Origin: Protopterus annectens
Taxonomy: Eukaryota > Chordata > Ceratodontiformes > Protopteridae
Assembly: GCF_019279795.1 (NCBI RefSeq)
Contig: NC_056733.1
Coordinates: forward strand, 1,115,214,682 to 1,115,278,681
DNA: 64,000 bases
Direction: 5' to 3'
Under the pieces are notes generated by a model. The model was not told the DNA's origin and did no database searches. It saw only the letters and a list, made by a program, of their open reading frames with translations. Positions 1-10,659 of this stretch are shown in pieces. Positions within the stretch are counted from its first letter, which is position 1. Every line of letters begins with the position of its first letter. The translations under genes were made by a program, and so were the position numbers.

Positions 1-846
1 CAAAAGCATCTTCTAAGTCTCAAAAAATGACCCATGAGCCACATGCTCAGGCCCCTATGCCTAAAAAACAGATGATCAAAATGGCTGAGGACTTAATTAC
101 CTTGATCTGGGGTTCCCAACCCCCCCCCCCCCCGCTAAGAGGCCTAGGCAAGACACTGATTATGAATCTTCAGATCAGGTTTCTATTTCTTCTGATTTCT
201 CTTCTGATCAGGAATTTTCTCTACCACCCTATGAGGCTTCAGATGCAGAAGAATCCATCCCATCTGCATCTCCTCCTGAGGATTATTCTTTTGGAGAAAC
301 CTTGCATACTTTAAGGGAACATTTTCATTGGGAGAGTCAGGATTTCTCTGAATCTAAAAAGTGGCTTAGGGATTTCCTTCTTCTTCCTCAGCATAGGCCT
401 TTGGCTATACCTCCTGTATTAGACATTGTTGATTATGTGTTTTCGGAATCGAGCATTGCTCCTGATTCCCTACCTCTGGCTCCTAGTAAGCCAGACAGAT
501 ATTACAGGGTTCCTGACTCCCACAAATTTCTATTCATAAATCCTGCTGCTGATCCTGAAACTATCTCACAGGGTCCCAAAGTTGTAAAGGCCTGTACAGC
601 CAAAAATCTTACCCGCACTGATAGAGACTCCAGGGCGCTGGATAGATGGGGAAAGAAGATTTATACGTCTGCAACAATGGCAGTTAGGGCCTTAAACTGC
701 CAGTTTCATATGCTAAAATATCAACAGCATGTTAAGGGCTTATTGAAACAGAAAATTATGTTGATTTCTGATTGTGTGGAAAATAAAGAATTACAGGAAT
801 TATTGCATGCAGCAGAACAGGTTGGAAAGCATACTTTGCAATGTGG
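1..846 (+). pseudogene. gag (middle part), copy A1
   Basis: Middle of the DIRS Gag, the particle protein that binds the element RNA. It contains the conserved family segments PKKQMIKMAEDLITLI, ASPPEDYSFGETLHTLREHF, LLPQHRPLAIPPVLDI, KPDRYYRVPDSHKF and RALNCQFHMLKYQQ. A run of 14 C at 120-133 replaces the normal Pro codons and shifts the frame from 3 to 2; after it the frame is open to 846, where A2 is inserted. No enzymatic motif is expected. The N-terminal Cys/His module lies outside the window. Confidence 0.88.
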
Positions 847-1029
847 ATGTTCATCGTGTTTCACTGTTGCAGTCATTACTCTTGGGTTATCCTGCTGGCA
901 GTCTATTCGCAGTTGGCCAGAATTACAAAGTCTAGGTCCGGTGTCGGTTGCTGTCACCTCTTCCCTGACGTCAGTGCGCCAGGGGTATAAAAGATGCAGC
1001 CGATGCCATTTTCTTCAGTCTTCCTTGCC
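847..1029 (+). promoter_or_regulatory. A2 left ITR with built-in promoter
   Basis: Inverted copy of 6213-6425. It holds a CRE/ATF palindrome TGACGTCA (966-973), a TATA box TATAAAAG (986-993) and an initiator-like TTCAGTC with A at 1017, exactly 31 bases after the TATA start. Transcription is inferred to start near 1017, inside the ITR and upstream of gag. The first bases (ATGTTCATCGTG) are complementary to the left half of the ICR. Confidence 0.8.
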
Positions 1030-1166
1030 GCGCGGTGCCCGAAGCAAAAGCAGTTTGCAAGTGCCGGTCGGCCAACTCCTGAGATTTTCAAATCTGAATT
1101 TCAGATCCGAAGTCTTCATTAAAGCTAAGTACCCCGTTGGGGAAACTTTTTTCTTGCTCCAGACCG

Positions 1167-2967
1167 ATGTCAGAAAAAGTTAACAATTGTATTTCTTGTG
1201 GGAAGCAAATACCTCATAAGGATTTTCACTCTTACTGTATTCCTTTCCTAGGCCCTGATCACAACGTTGCTAGTTGTTGGTTTCGTGCTAGATTTAACCA
1301 ATGCACTATCAAGCATCGGTTTGATTTTGCATTTCATTACTTTGGCCGAAGATTTAATTATATAATGCCGTCAGATCAGCCGACAACCGGCGTTTACAAA
1401 AAACGCAAGGACAAGGAAAAGGATAGGCATCCGAGGTCCAAAACCGACGACGAAGCCTTTTCTAGGCAAGTCGCCGGTTCTCAGTGAGGCGCTTTCGCAG
1501 CCCCTGGCGCCCGCTACCTCAGAGCCACAGGTTGCTTCCGACTCCCACGTGGAGCCGACTGGGCCTCTGGATACTCAAGGTATTGGACACTCGGAAATCA
1601 TTCCCTCAGATGGGTCCGGAGCCATTGAGCAGGCATCGGCTTCTGAGGGTGTCTTCAGACCTACACAACTATATATTAAGCCATCTTCAGCTTCAAAGAC
1701 AAAGACTAAAGCAGCACTAAAGACAAAGAAACAAGTACAGCATTCTCCTACTCAGACTTCCATGCCTAAAAAACAGATGCTCAAAATGGCCGAAGACCTA
1801 ATTACTTTGATCAGGGGTTCCCATCCCCTTCCTGATAAGAGGCCTAGGCAAGAGACAGAATATGATTCTTCTGATCAGGTCTCTATTTCCTCTGATTCCT
1901 CTTCTGAACAGGATTACTCCATGCTTCCCTATGAGGATTCTGATGCTGAAGAATCCATTCCTTCAGCCTCTCCTCCTGAGGATTATTCTTTTGGGGAAAC
2001 CTTGCATACCATGAGGGAACATTTCCACTGAGAGAGCCAAGATTATTCTGAATCTAAGAAAAGGCTCAGAGACTTTCTGCTACTTCCTCAGCACAGACCT
2101 CTTGCTATTCCACCTGTTCTAGACATTGTAGATGATGTATTTTCAGAGTCCGGCTTGTCCCCAGACTCTCTACCCCCTGCACCTACTAAGCCAGACAGAT
2201 ACTACAGGGTCCCGGATTCTCATAAATTCCTGTATAAAAACCCCGCTGCTGACCCAGAAACTATATCTCAGTGTCCCAAGGGGGTTAAAGCCTCCACTGC
2301 AAAAAACCCTGTCCCCTCTGATAGGGATTCCAGGGCTCTATACAGATGGGGGGAAAAGTCTACACTTCTGCTACCCTGGCTGTAAGGGCTTTAAATTGTC
2401 AGTTTCATATGCTTAAATATCAGCAATATTTAATGTCACTGCTTAAACAGAAAATGATGACAAATACTGAATGTTCAGAGAACAAGGAATTTCAGGATTT
2501 ATTGCATGCAGCTGAACAAGTGGGAAAGCATACTTTGCAATGTGATTATGATTCACTGAAGGCCTCTTGCAGGGCTGCTGTTACAGGTTCTGTTATTAGA
2601 AGGCATGCTTGGTTAAAGGAACAAAATCTGCCTGGTCATGTTAAAGCAAAATTATTAGATGCACCATTACAGCATGATACTTTGTTTGGTACTAAAGCAG
2701 AAGAGGTGTTGAAAAAAAATGGAGGATAAAGCAGAATCCATGCATACAGTCAAGGATTTCTTACAGGTACAGCCACCCAGGTTTAACAGAAACTGGCCTT
2801 CTAAAAATTGGTCCTTTCCAGTGTCAGACAGACCACAAAGAGGCAGATACAGGCGTCCCAGAGGCAGAGCTCAGCCCCAAGGCTCATACAGGCCTAAACA
2901 ATGGGGTGCTCCTACCTCCAAAAGCGGAGAAGACAAATCACAACCTTACAGGAAATGGTCCCAATGA
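1167..2967 (+). pseudogene. gag, copy A2
   Basis: Gag-type structural protein. The start ATG (1167) follows the 5'-UTR hairpin CCCCGTTGGGG (1132-1142). The N-terminus has the family Cys/His module (CISC, then H, C and CLG-type spacing), but the second CxxC reads CIPF and the last reads CWFR, so zinc binding is probably lost. A stop at 1485 and a frame change are followed by the acidic Ser/Asp region, a TGA replacing Trp at 2029, shifts near 2350 and 2715, and a basic RGRYRRPRGR tail. The tail overlaps the RT start in another frame. Confidence 0.88.
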
Positions 2968-4880
2968 CTTTCCTGTACCAGATCCGAGCACTTTTCTTTT
3001 GGCAGCCCCCTTAGGGGGAAAGATAGCACTTTTTTCATCAAATTGGCAAAGGATTACCCTAGACAAATGGGTCCTGATCCTGAACATAGTGTTCCACGGC
3101 TACAGGTTCCATTTTCATACTCTACCAAGGTCAAAAGGTATGCCAGACCTGCCACACAATCAATGGGCAGAGGCACAAAAACAAATTACAGCCCTCATGG
3201 ATATGAGGGCCATTCAGCAGGTACCAAAACAAGAGCAGGGACAAGGATTTTACTCCAGACTTTTCCTAGTACCCAGAAAGGACAAAATCTGGAGACCAAT
3301 ACTGGACCTGTCTATACTAAATACGTTTCTGGAAGTTCCAAAATTCAAGATGTTGACTCTACAGCAGCTACTGCCCATGCTGGGCAAGAAGGCTTGGCTC
3401 GTAACTTTGGACCTAAAAGAGGCATACCTGCATGTCCCAATCAGACAATCTTGCAGAAGATACCTCAGATTCATAGCTGGCTCAATGCATTGCCAATTCT
3501 CTGCACTGCCCTTTGGCTTATCTACTGCGCCCAGGGTCTTCACAAAATGCCTGGCACCAGTAACTGCGTTTTGCAGGCAAAAAGGAATTCAAATATACCC
3601 CTACTTGGACGACTGCCTAATTCAAGCAGAGAAAAAATACATTCTTCTAAAGCATCTGGCATTTGTAAAAAGATTACTAATTGGCCTAGGGTACACAGTA
3701 AACGAAAATAAATCAAAACTAGTGCCCTCTCAAGAGATAATATTCCTGGGTGCAAGCCTAAATACAACTGCCCAGATGGCTTATCTCACGCCAGAGAAAC
3801 AAAAGCAACTGACTACTTACTTCAACAATTTGGCAACAAAAACCCACTTATCTGCAAGGAAAATCCTGCAGGCCTTGGGTTTCATGGCATCCTGCATTCT
3901 ACTAATTCCATATGCCAGACTGCATATGAGAAAACTATAATGGTATCTAAAAAGTGTTTGGACTCAACATTGCCACAGCCTGGAGACAGTAATTGCACTC
4001 ATTCCCTGCCTGCAACAGGAGTTTCGATGGTGGGCAGAAGCCTGTCACCACAACAGGGGTCTGCCATTCAGTTTACCCACAGCCAGACAAACACTAACAA
4101 AGGATGCATCAGATTATGCCTGGGGGGGGCCCATATGGCAGGAAAATGTATTCAGGGCACATGGCCTGCAAACCAGATGCATCTTCACATCAATCAAAAA
4201 GAGTTGTTAGCTGTTCAAAATGCCCTGTCAGCTTTCAAGGACCTGCTTCATCCAGGACAGTTACTGATAAAGACAGACAACACTATGGTCATGTAGTACA
4301 TAAACAAGCAGGGAGGTACACATTCCTACCCCCTCTGCAGACAAGCAGTGACCTTATGGGACACAGCATTGGCTTTTCAAGTTCACCTGCAAACACAATT
4401 CCTGCCAGGAAAAACAAATACTCTGGCAGACAAACTAAGCAAAAACCTTATGGATCCCCACGAATGGAAACTGGATCCACAAGACTTCAGCATGATAATA
4501 AGGAAATGGGGATGCCCAGACATAGATCTATTTGCCTCCCCTCACAACTGCCAGTTGCAGAGATTTTGCACAAGGATTTATCACAAGCAAGCATGGAAAG
4601 TGGACGCCCTATCCTTCAGCTGGAAAAACCTAACAGTATATGCCTTTCCCCCACTGCCTGTCCTTCCCAGGGTACTCCTAAAGGTCAGACAAGAGAAGCC
4701 AAAATGATACTGATTGCACCAGACTGGCCACGCCAGCACTGGTACCCAATCCTAAAGAGCTTGTCTCAAGGTCCAGCATGGATACTGCCTCAAACTTCTC
4801 ACTTGCTGACCCAACAAAACAATCAGATCCTGTGCAGCCAACTCAGGACCTTAAATCTGGCAGCATGGCAGATAATGTAG
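2943..4880 (+). pseudogene. RT / RNase H / methyltransferase-like pol, copy A2
   Basis: DIRS pol. RT runs from about 3000 (AAPLGGKIALF) through FYSRLFLVPRKD, LDLKEAYLHVP, LPFGLSTAPRVFTK and the catalytic YPYLDDCL (near 3597-3620). It is open to a Gln-to-stop change at 3938. RNase H follows (DASDYAWG near 4104; the 8-G run at 4122-4129 shifts the frame; a TAG replaces Trp near 4294 in TMVM-YINKQ). The MT-like part shows DIDLFAS, VDALSFSWKNL, YAFPPLP and LIAPDWPRQHWYP to 4880. Assigning the last part to the Dam-like domain of DIRS pol rests on family knowledge. Confidence 0.88.
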
Positions 4881-5910
4881 CCATTCAGAACACTTCTCTT
4901 TCAAAAGCTGTTATGGATATTATCTTGGAGGCCCAGTACCAGAAAATCTTATGTAGACAAATGGAAAAGATTCTGTGCTTGGAACCAGGAACAAGGCATT
5001 GACACGTGTACCAAATATCCCTCAGATTCTACAGTACCTAACTGAGATGCTAAACAAAGGCCTTTCTTTCTCATCTATTAAGATTCATGCCTCTGCCATT
5101 TCAGCCCATTACAATACGGAACCGCCTATCTTTTCTCATCCTTTAATAAGGCAGTACCTCAGAGGGGCCAAAAACATTAGGCCTCCAAGGAGAGCACCAA
5201 TTCCGGCCTATGATCTCAGTTATGTTTTGGAAAAACTCACACTGCCTCCTTTCGAGCCAGCATCAACAGCAGATATAAAATTCTTATCCTGGAAAACAGC
5301 TCTGCTCCTAGCAATAACCTCTGCAAGGCGAGACTTGGAGTTACAAGCACTCATGGCTGTGGAACCTTTCATCATTTTTCATCCAGACAGGGTTTCACTG
5401 AGGACAAACCCTACATTTATGCCTAAGGTGGTGTCCAGTGTGGCCCTCAACCAAACCATTCACTTGCCAACCTTTTATCCTAATCCACAGAACAAGAGTG
5501 AGAAAATTCTGCATTCCTTGGACATACACAGGCAGTTACGATTTTACTTGGACAGAACTAAAGCTTTCAGAAAGACTGAGCAGCTTTTAGTGTCATATGC
5601 TGCAGGTTCACAAGGAAAGGCTATCTCAAAACAGACCATTTCTAAATGGATACGCTATTGCATCTGTTTCTGCCATTTTCAACATGGCAAATCAGTGCCT
5701 AAGGACATTAAGCCTCATTCCACCAGAGCAGCAGCCACTTCAGCAGCCTTCCTCAGAGGAGTACCAACCAAAGATATCTTAGAGGCTGCAACTTGGAGTT
5801 CAGTGCACACCTTCACAAAGCACTACCACTTACCTCTTTACTCCAAGTCCAGAGCAGGCTTTGCCACTGCAGTTCTGCAGGGCCTCATAGCCTCTCCTAA
5901 TCCTCTTTAG
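4881..5910 (+). pseudogene. tyrosine recombinase (YR), copy A2
   Basis: Phage-integrase-fold recombinase that inserts the circular DIRS DNA. A short deletion near 4935 breaks the N-terminal part (ILEA-RPSTRKSY region). From 4975 it is open for 311 codons. The catalytic set is visible: Arg in ITSARRDLEL, His-x-x-Arg in HSTRAAATS, Trp in ATWSSVHTF and the nucleophile Tyr in KHYHLPLYSKS. It ends SPNPL-stop. VSEL is changed to DLEL after the first Arg. The ICR begins 30 bases downstream. Confidence 0.9.
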
Positions 5911-5940
5911 CCCAGCCACCCTCCCTCAGCTTTGGGATTC

Positions 5941-6040
5941 AACCCAAGAGTAATGACTGCAACAGTGAAACACGATAAATATAGTACAGTTGTGTACGTA
6001 CCATAAATGTAGATGTTCAAGTGTATTCACTGTTGCAGTC
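5941..6040 (+). other. A2 internal complementary region (ICR)
   Basis: The left half (to 5982) is the reverse complement of the left end 847-888. The right half (from 5983, AGTACAG...) is the reverse complement of the right end before 6425. The junction 5982/5983 therefore encodes the circle junction CTGTACT/ATGTTC, here with two substitutions (AAATAT for GAACAT). Family knowledge: the ICR templates restoration of the ends. Confidence 0.88.
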
Positions 6041-6212
6041 CAGGTTACCCACCCACCATCCCCCTTTTCTTTGCTGGGACTTATCTGCACTTCTCTATCC
6101 TATACAACCTATTTGGTGTATTTGCTTGTAGATGAAGGACATGTTATTTTTCTGCATGTATTTTTATTGGCATATTTTACAGCCTTCCAATTTGGGGTCA
6201 CCTGACATCTGG

Positions 6213-6425
6213 GGCAAGAAAAACTGAAGAAAATGGCATCGGCTGCATCTTTTATACCCCTGGCGCACTGACGTCAGGGAAGAGGCGACAGCAACTGATG
6301 CCGGACCTAGACTTTGGAATTCTGGCCGACTGCGGGTAGCCTGCCAGCAGGATAACCCAAGAGTAATGACTGCAACAGTGAATACACTCGAACATCTACA
6401 TTTATGGTAGGTACACAACTGTACT
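6213..6425 (-). repeat. A2 right ITR with antisense promoter elements
   Basis: Inverted copy of 847-1029 plus a ~35-bp right-end extension (CATTTATGGTAGGTACACAA, then CTGTACT). The TATA box and TGACGTCA are present in reverse, so an antisense transcript could start here. It is preceded by the conserved CACCTGACATCTGGGGCAAG found beside every family A right ITR. Confidence 0.88.
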
Positions 6426-6892
6426 TTTTGATTCATGAGGCCTCCTGCAGGGCCACAGTTACTGGATCTGTGCTTAGAAGGCATGCCTGGCTCAAGGAGC
6501 AAAATCTGCCTGATCATGTTAAAGCTAAATTGTTGGATGCTCCTTTACAGCATGATACTGTGTTTGGTAATAAGGCAGAAGAGGTTTTAAAGAAAATGGA
6601 AGACAAGGCTAAATCTATGCAAACTGTAAAAGATTTCTTACAAGTGCAGCCACCCAGATTCAGTAGGCACTGGCCTACTAAAAATTGGTCCTTTCCTGTG
6701 TCTAGCAAAGCCTCTCAAGGCAAATCCAGGTGTTCAAAAGGCTCTAGATACCAATCACAGGTTTCTTACAGGTCAAAGCAATGGGGTGCCTCCACCTCCA
6801 AATCTGGAGGAAACAAAGCACAGCCTACAGTGACTTCCCTCTACCATCACCAAGCACTTATCTTTTGGCAGCCCCCTTGGGGGGAAAGTTAG
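6426..6892 (+). pseudogene. gag C-terminal part, copy A1
   Basis: Continuation of A1 gag after the A2 insertion. It carries the conserved segments EASCRATVTGSVLRRHAWLK, HVKAKLLDAPLQHD and EEVLKKMEDKAKSMQTVKDF, then a basic Ser/Lys-rich tail. Two bases are missing just after the junction (TTCATGAGG against TTCATTAGAGG in A3), giving a stop in the original frame. It overlaps the start of RT. Confidence 0.88.
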
Positions 6893-8737
6893 CACTTCAT
6901 GCTCACAATTGGCAGTTAATTACCCTGGACAAGTGGGTATTAAACATAGTATCCCAGGGGTACAGATTTAATTTCCATACTTTGCCAGTTCCAAACGGTT
7001 GGTCAGATCTGCCACAAAATCAATAGGCAGAGGCTCAGAAACAAGTTGCGCCCCTCATGGATATGGGGGCTATTCAACCAGTACCAGAACAAGAAAAAGG
7101 ACAAGGTTTTTTATTCAAGACTTTTCCTGGTACCCAGAAAAGACAATGCCTGGCGTCCAGTACTGGACTTATCGATTTTGAACACATTCCTGGACATTCC
7201 AAAATTCAAGATGCTGACTTTACAACAGCTACTGCCTATGCTGGACAGAAATGCTTGGTTAATGACTCTAGACTTAAAAGAGGCATACCTGCATATCCCA
7301 ATAAGGGAATCGTGCAGAAGATACCTCCGCTTCAAGGCAGGTTTTATGCATTACCAATTCTTTGCACTGCCCCTTGGCTTATCTACTGCGCCCAGGGTCT
7401 TTACAAAGTGCCTGGCACCAGTAATTGCATTTTGCAGACAAAGAAGCATACAAATTTATCCTTACCTGGACGACTGTCTCATTCAAGCAGAGAACAAGGA
7501 CATTCTTCAACATCTGACATTTGTAAAAAGGCTTCCAACATGCCTAGAGTACACAATAAACAAAAAGAAATCACAACTGGTACCCTCTCAAAAAATTACA
7601 TTCCTGGGTGCAAGCTTGAATACAACTTCCCTGATGGCTTACCTTATGCCAGACAAACAAAGGCGACTGACTATATACTTCAAACAGATGGCAACAAGAA
7701 CCCAGTTATCTGCAAGACAAATTCTGCAGGCTTTGGGGTTCATGGCATCCTGCATTCTACTAATTCCATATGCAAGACTGCATATGAGGAAACTTCAGTG
7801 GTACCTAAAAAGTTTATGGAGTCAGCATTGTCACAGTCTGGAAACAATGATTCCTCTCATTCCCTGCCTACAACAGGAGTTTCTTTGGTGGGCAGAGACA
7901 TGTCACCAAAACAAGGGACTGTCATTCACTCTACCCCCTGCCACCCAAACCCTAACTACAGACGCATCAGACTATGATTGGGGGGGGCCCACCTGGCGGG
8001 GAGATGCATTCAGGGCATATGGAGCCCAAAACAAATGCATTTGCATATCGACCAGAAAGAGATGCTAGCTGTTCAGAATGCTCTGACAGCCTTCAAGGAC
8101 TTACTTCATCCAGGACAACTACTGATAAAGACAGACAACAACACAGTTATGTGGTACATAAACAAGCATGGGGGTACACATTCCTACCCCCTTTGCAGAC
8201 TAGCCATGGCATTGTGGAACACAGCCTTGACTTACAAGTACATCTTCCAGCTCAATTCCTGCCAGGAAAACAAAATACTCTGGCAGACGACCTAAGCAGA
8301 AATCTTATGGACCCGCCGAGTGGAAACTGGATCCACAAATCTTCAGCTTGGTAACACAGAAATGGGGGAGCCCAGACATAGATCTATTTGCCTCTCCCCA
8401 AAATTATCAACTGGACAAATTCTGCGCAAGGACTTATCACAGACAAACATGGAAAGTGGATGCCCTATCCTTCAGTTGGAAAAACCTATCAGTCTATGCC
8501 TTTCACTCTCTGCCTCTTCTCTCCAAGGTCTTACTAAAGGTCAGACAGGAAAAACCAAAAATGATCCTAATTGCTCAGGACTGGCCTCGCCAGCACTGGT
8601 ACCCAGTTCTAAGGAATATGTCTCAACTCCCTCCTTGGTCCTTGCCTGAAATACCTCAACTACTGTCACAACAGAACAATCAAATTCTGCACACTCAGCT
8701 CCAAACTCTGAACCTTGCAGCATGGCTGATCATTTAA
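6830..8737 (+). pseudogene. RT / RNase H / MT-like pol, copy A1
   Basis: RT starts LLAAPLGGKLALH and has a stop at 7024 and a shift near 7110. It is then open through FYSRLFLVPRKD, LDLKEAYLHIP, the catalytic YPYLDDCLIQ (near 7459) and MASCILLIPYARLHMRKLQW into RNase H (TDASDYDWGG, near 7970). There an 8-G run (7980-7987) shifts the frame. RNase H continues with LHIDQKEMLAV and TDNNTVMWYINKHG. A shift near 8290 precedes the MT-like segment (DIDLFASPQNYQLDKFC, WPRQHWYPVL) ending at 8737. Reverse transcription and RNase H roles are family knowledge. Confidence 0.88.
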
Positions 8738-8777
8738 TTATTCAAACAACACCTCTCAGTAAATCTTTGATGTCATT

Positions 8778-9764
8778 TTGGAAGCCAGAAGGCCTAGTAC
8801 TAGAAACTCTTATGCTGATAAATGGAAGAGATTCTGTGCTTGGAACCAAGCACAAGGAACAGACACAGCAAAACCAAATATCCCTCAGATTTTACAATAC
8901 TTGACTGAGATGCTTGACAAGGGCCTATCTTTTTCTTCAATAAAAATCCATGCCTCTGCCATCTCGGCTCACTACAACACGGAGCCTCCCATCTTTTCTC
9001 ATCCTCTGCTAAAACAGTATCTTAGAGGGGCCAAAAATTTAAGGCCTCCCAGAAGATCACCAACTCCTGTATGGGACCTCAATTTTGTGCTGGAAAAACT
9101 CACCCTGCCTCCTTTTGAACCAGCAGCTACTGCGGATATAAAAAATTTATCTTGGAAAACAGCTTTCCTTTTGACAATCACTTCAGCAAGAACGGTTTCA
9201 GAACTACAGGCCCTCATGGCTGTGGAGCCTTTTATTACATTTTACCCGGACAGGGTGTCCCTCAGGACCAATTCTTCCTTTATGCCTAAGGTGGTATCCA
9301 GTGTGGCTCTTTTTCACCTGCCAACCTTTTTCCCAAATCCGCAGAACAAGGCGGAGCGGATTCTGCATTCATTAGACATACACAGACAGCTAAGATTCTA
9401 CTTAAACAGGACCAAATCTCTAAGAAAGCCTGAGCAACTACTGGTGGCATTTGCTTCAGGATCAGAGGGGAAGGCTATATCAAAGCCGACTATTTCTAAG
9501 TGGATAAGCCACTGCATTTGTTTCTGCTACTTGCACCATGGTAAACCTATGCCCAAGGAAATCGGGTCACACTCCACCAGGGCTGCCTCTACCTCATCAG
9601 CCTTTCTCAGAGGAGTTCCAACCAAAGACATTCTAGAAGCTGCTACTTGGAGCTCTGTTCATACCTTCACAAAGCATTATCATTTGCCTCTCTTCTCCAA
9701 ATCCAGGGCAGGCTTTGCCACTGCAGTTCTGCAGGGCCTTATAGCCGCTCCTAATGCTATTTAG
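8778..9764 (+). CDS. tyrosine recombinase (YR), copy A1, open frame
   Basis: 328-codon open frame, the longest clean DIRS recombinase frame apart from A6. An N-terminal SAM-like DNA-binding part (RRPSTRNSYADKWKRF, ILQYLTEMLDKGLSFSSIK) leads to the catalytic domain with Arg in TSARTVSEL, HSTRAASTS, ATWSSVHTF and Tyr in KHYHLPLFSKS. It ends AAPNAI-stop. About four residues are missing in VSSVALFHLPTF compared with other copies (VALNQSIHLPTF). The true N-terminus probably lies upstream in the segment overlapping MT. Whether it is functional cannot be judged. Confidence 0.88.
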   Translation: MEARRPSTRNSYADKWKRFCAWNQAQGTDTAKPNIPQILQYLTEMLDKGLSFSSIKIHASAISAHYNTEPPIFSHPLLKQYLRGAKNLRPPRRSPTPVWDLNFVLEKLTLPPFEPAATADIKNLSWKTAFLLTITSARTVSELQALMAVEPFITFYPDRVSLRTNSSFMPKVVSSVALFHLPTFFPNPQNKAERILHSLDIHRQLRFYLNRTKSLRKPEQLLVAFASGSEGKAISKPTISKWISHCICFCYLHHGKPMPKEIGSHSTRAASTSSAFLRGVPTKDILEAATWSSVHTFTKHYHLPLFSKSRAGFATAVLQGLIAAPNAI

Positions 9765-9797
9765 TTCCATCCTCCCATCCATAGCTTTGGGATTCTA

Positions 9798-9896
9798 CCC
9801 AAAAGATGACTGCAACAGTGAAACACGAAGAACATAGTACAGTTGTGTACACTTACCATAAATGTAGATGTTCGAGTGTATTCACTGTTGCAATCC
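9798..9896 (+). other. A1 ICR
   Basis: Right half AGTACAGTTGTGTACACTTA onward is the reverse complement of the A1 right end. The left half ends GAAGAACAT, predicting that the unseen A1 left end starts ATGTTCTTC. Circle junction between 9835 and 9836. Confidence 0.88.
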
Positions 9897-10037
9897 GGGT
9901 TACCCACCCAACATCCCCCTTTTCTATAACTTCTCTTTCCTTCACTATATTCTAAAGCCTTTGTGGTGTATTTGCTTTTAGTTGAAGATAAGGTTTATGT
10001 TGCTAAAGTGCAAAAGTGCATTTACATATATTGCTGT

Positions 10038-10050
10038 TTATATATATATA

Positions 10051-10081
<31 letters not shown>

Positions 10082-10094
10082 AGATATATATATT
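10038..10094. repeat. (TA)n / (GATA)n microsatellite
   Basis: Pure TA repeat running into GATATA/TAGATA units, in the 3' untranslated part of A1 between ICR and right ITR. Absent from the other family A copies, so it expanded after insertion. Confidence 0.95.
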
Positions 10095-10137
10095 TATTTA
10101 TTTTTTGCTCCCCATTTGCGGGGCACCTGACATCTGG

Positions 10138-10352
10138 GGCAAGAAAAACTGAATAAAATGGCATCGGCTGAATGTTTTATACCCCTGGCGACCTGACGTC
10201 ATGGAAGAGGAGACAGCAACCAACGCAGGACCCAAGACTTTGTTATTCAGGCCAACTGAGGGCAACCTGCCAGCAGATTACCCAGAAGTAATGAGTGTAA
10301 CAGTGAATACACTTGAACATCTACATTTATGGTAAGTGTACACAACTGTACT
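10138..10352 (-). repeat. A1 right ITR
   Basis: Matches the right ITRs of A2-A6: GGCAAGAAAAACTGA, reverse TATA, TGACGTCA, and the end extension CATTTATGGTAAGTGTACAC, then AACTGTACT at 10352. The flank begins TTCATCAG. Confidence 0.87.
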
Positions 10353-10659
10353 TTCATCAGAATACTCAATACAACCATTGTGGACTAGGGGTTAGCTATG
10401 TCCTGTGTGGATGTTGGAGCCCTCTCAGTAGGCAAAGGAGAGCCACTCCTGTCGGCCATTGGAGAAGGGGCAGGGAATGTGCCCTTGCTTAGTCAGAATG
10501 TTGTGCCCATCACTTGGTCTGTTTTGCCCCAATATTTGTATTAAAAAGAGACAGAAAACTAAGCATTTGACTTGTACTATGTTGGTTTATCTATAGGGGA
10601 ATAATTTATTGAGCTTGGTAAAGGGTCTTGTGCTTGCTGTTGACCCTTCATATAAGTTG
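10353..10659. other. no gene recognised
   Basis: About 300 bases between the end of A1 and the first recognisable family B gag. No open frame or repeat match within the window. It could be the degenerate 5' part of family B or the target of A1. Confidence 0.5.

Larger units (their letters stand above)
847..6425 (+). mobile_element. DIRS family A, copy A2 (complete, 5579 bp), nested in A1 gag
   Basis: Complete element from ATGTTC at 847 to CTGTACT at 6425, with ITRs of about 180-210 bp, gag, RT/RH/MT, YR and ICR. It lies inside the gag of A1. Removing it closes the A1 reading frame with no base lost or gained, so there is no target-site duplication, as known for YR-mobilised DIRS elements. 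Gag and pol carry several stops and shifts; YR is open over its catalytic part. It is therefore younger than A1 but inactive as it stands. Confidence 0.94.
1..10352 (+). mobile_element. DIRS family A, copy A1 (left part outside window; interrupted by A2)
   Basis: Tyrosine-recombinase retrotransposon of the DIRS order. It enters the window inside gag, is interrupted at 847-6425 by A2, and resumes at 6426 with the rest of gag, then RT/RH/MT, YR, ICR and right ITR. Joining base 846 to base 6426 restores the Gag codons Leu-Gln-Cys-Gly-Phe-Asp-Ser, so both parts are one element. The right end is the family terminus CTGTACT at 10352. Pol has frameshifts, while YR is one open frame. The left end and its flank cannot be seen. 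Confidence 0.93.

Noticed and set aside
302-1183. Single 293-codon gene
   Set aside because: It is a chance fusion of A1 gag with the left ITR and 5' UTR of A2; the boundary at 846/847 is an insertion junction.
8778-9764. Phage-type integrase suggesting a prokaryotic genomic island
   Set aside because: The catalytic pattern lies between DIRS pol and an ICR, within inverted repeats; DIRS recombinases share the phage-integrase fold. Nothing else in the window is bacterial.
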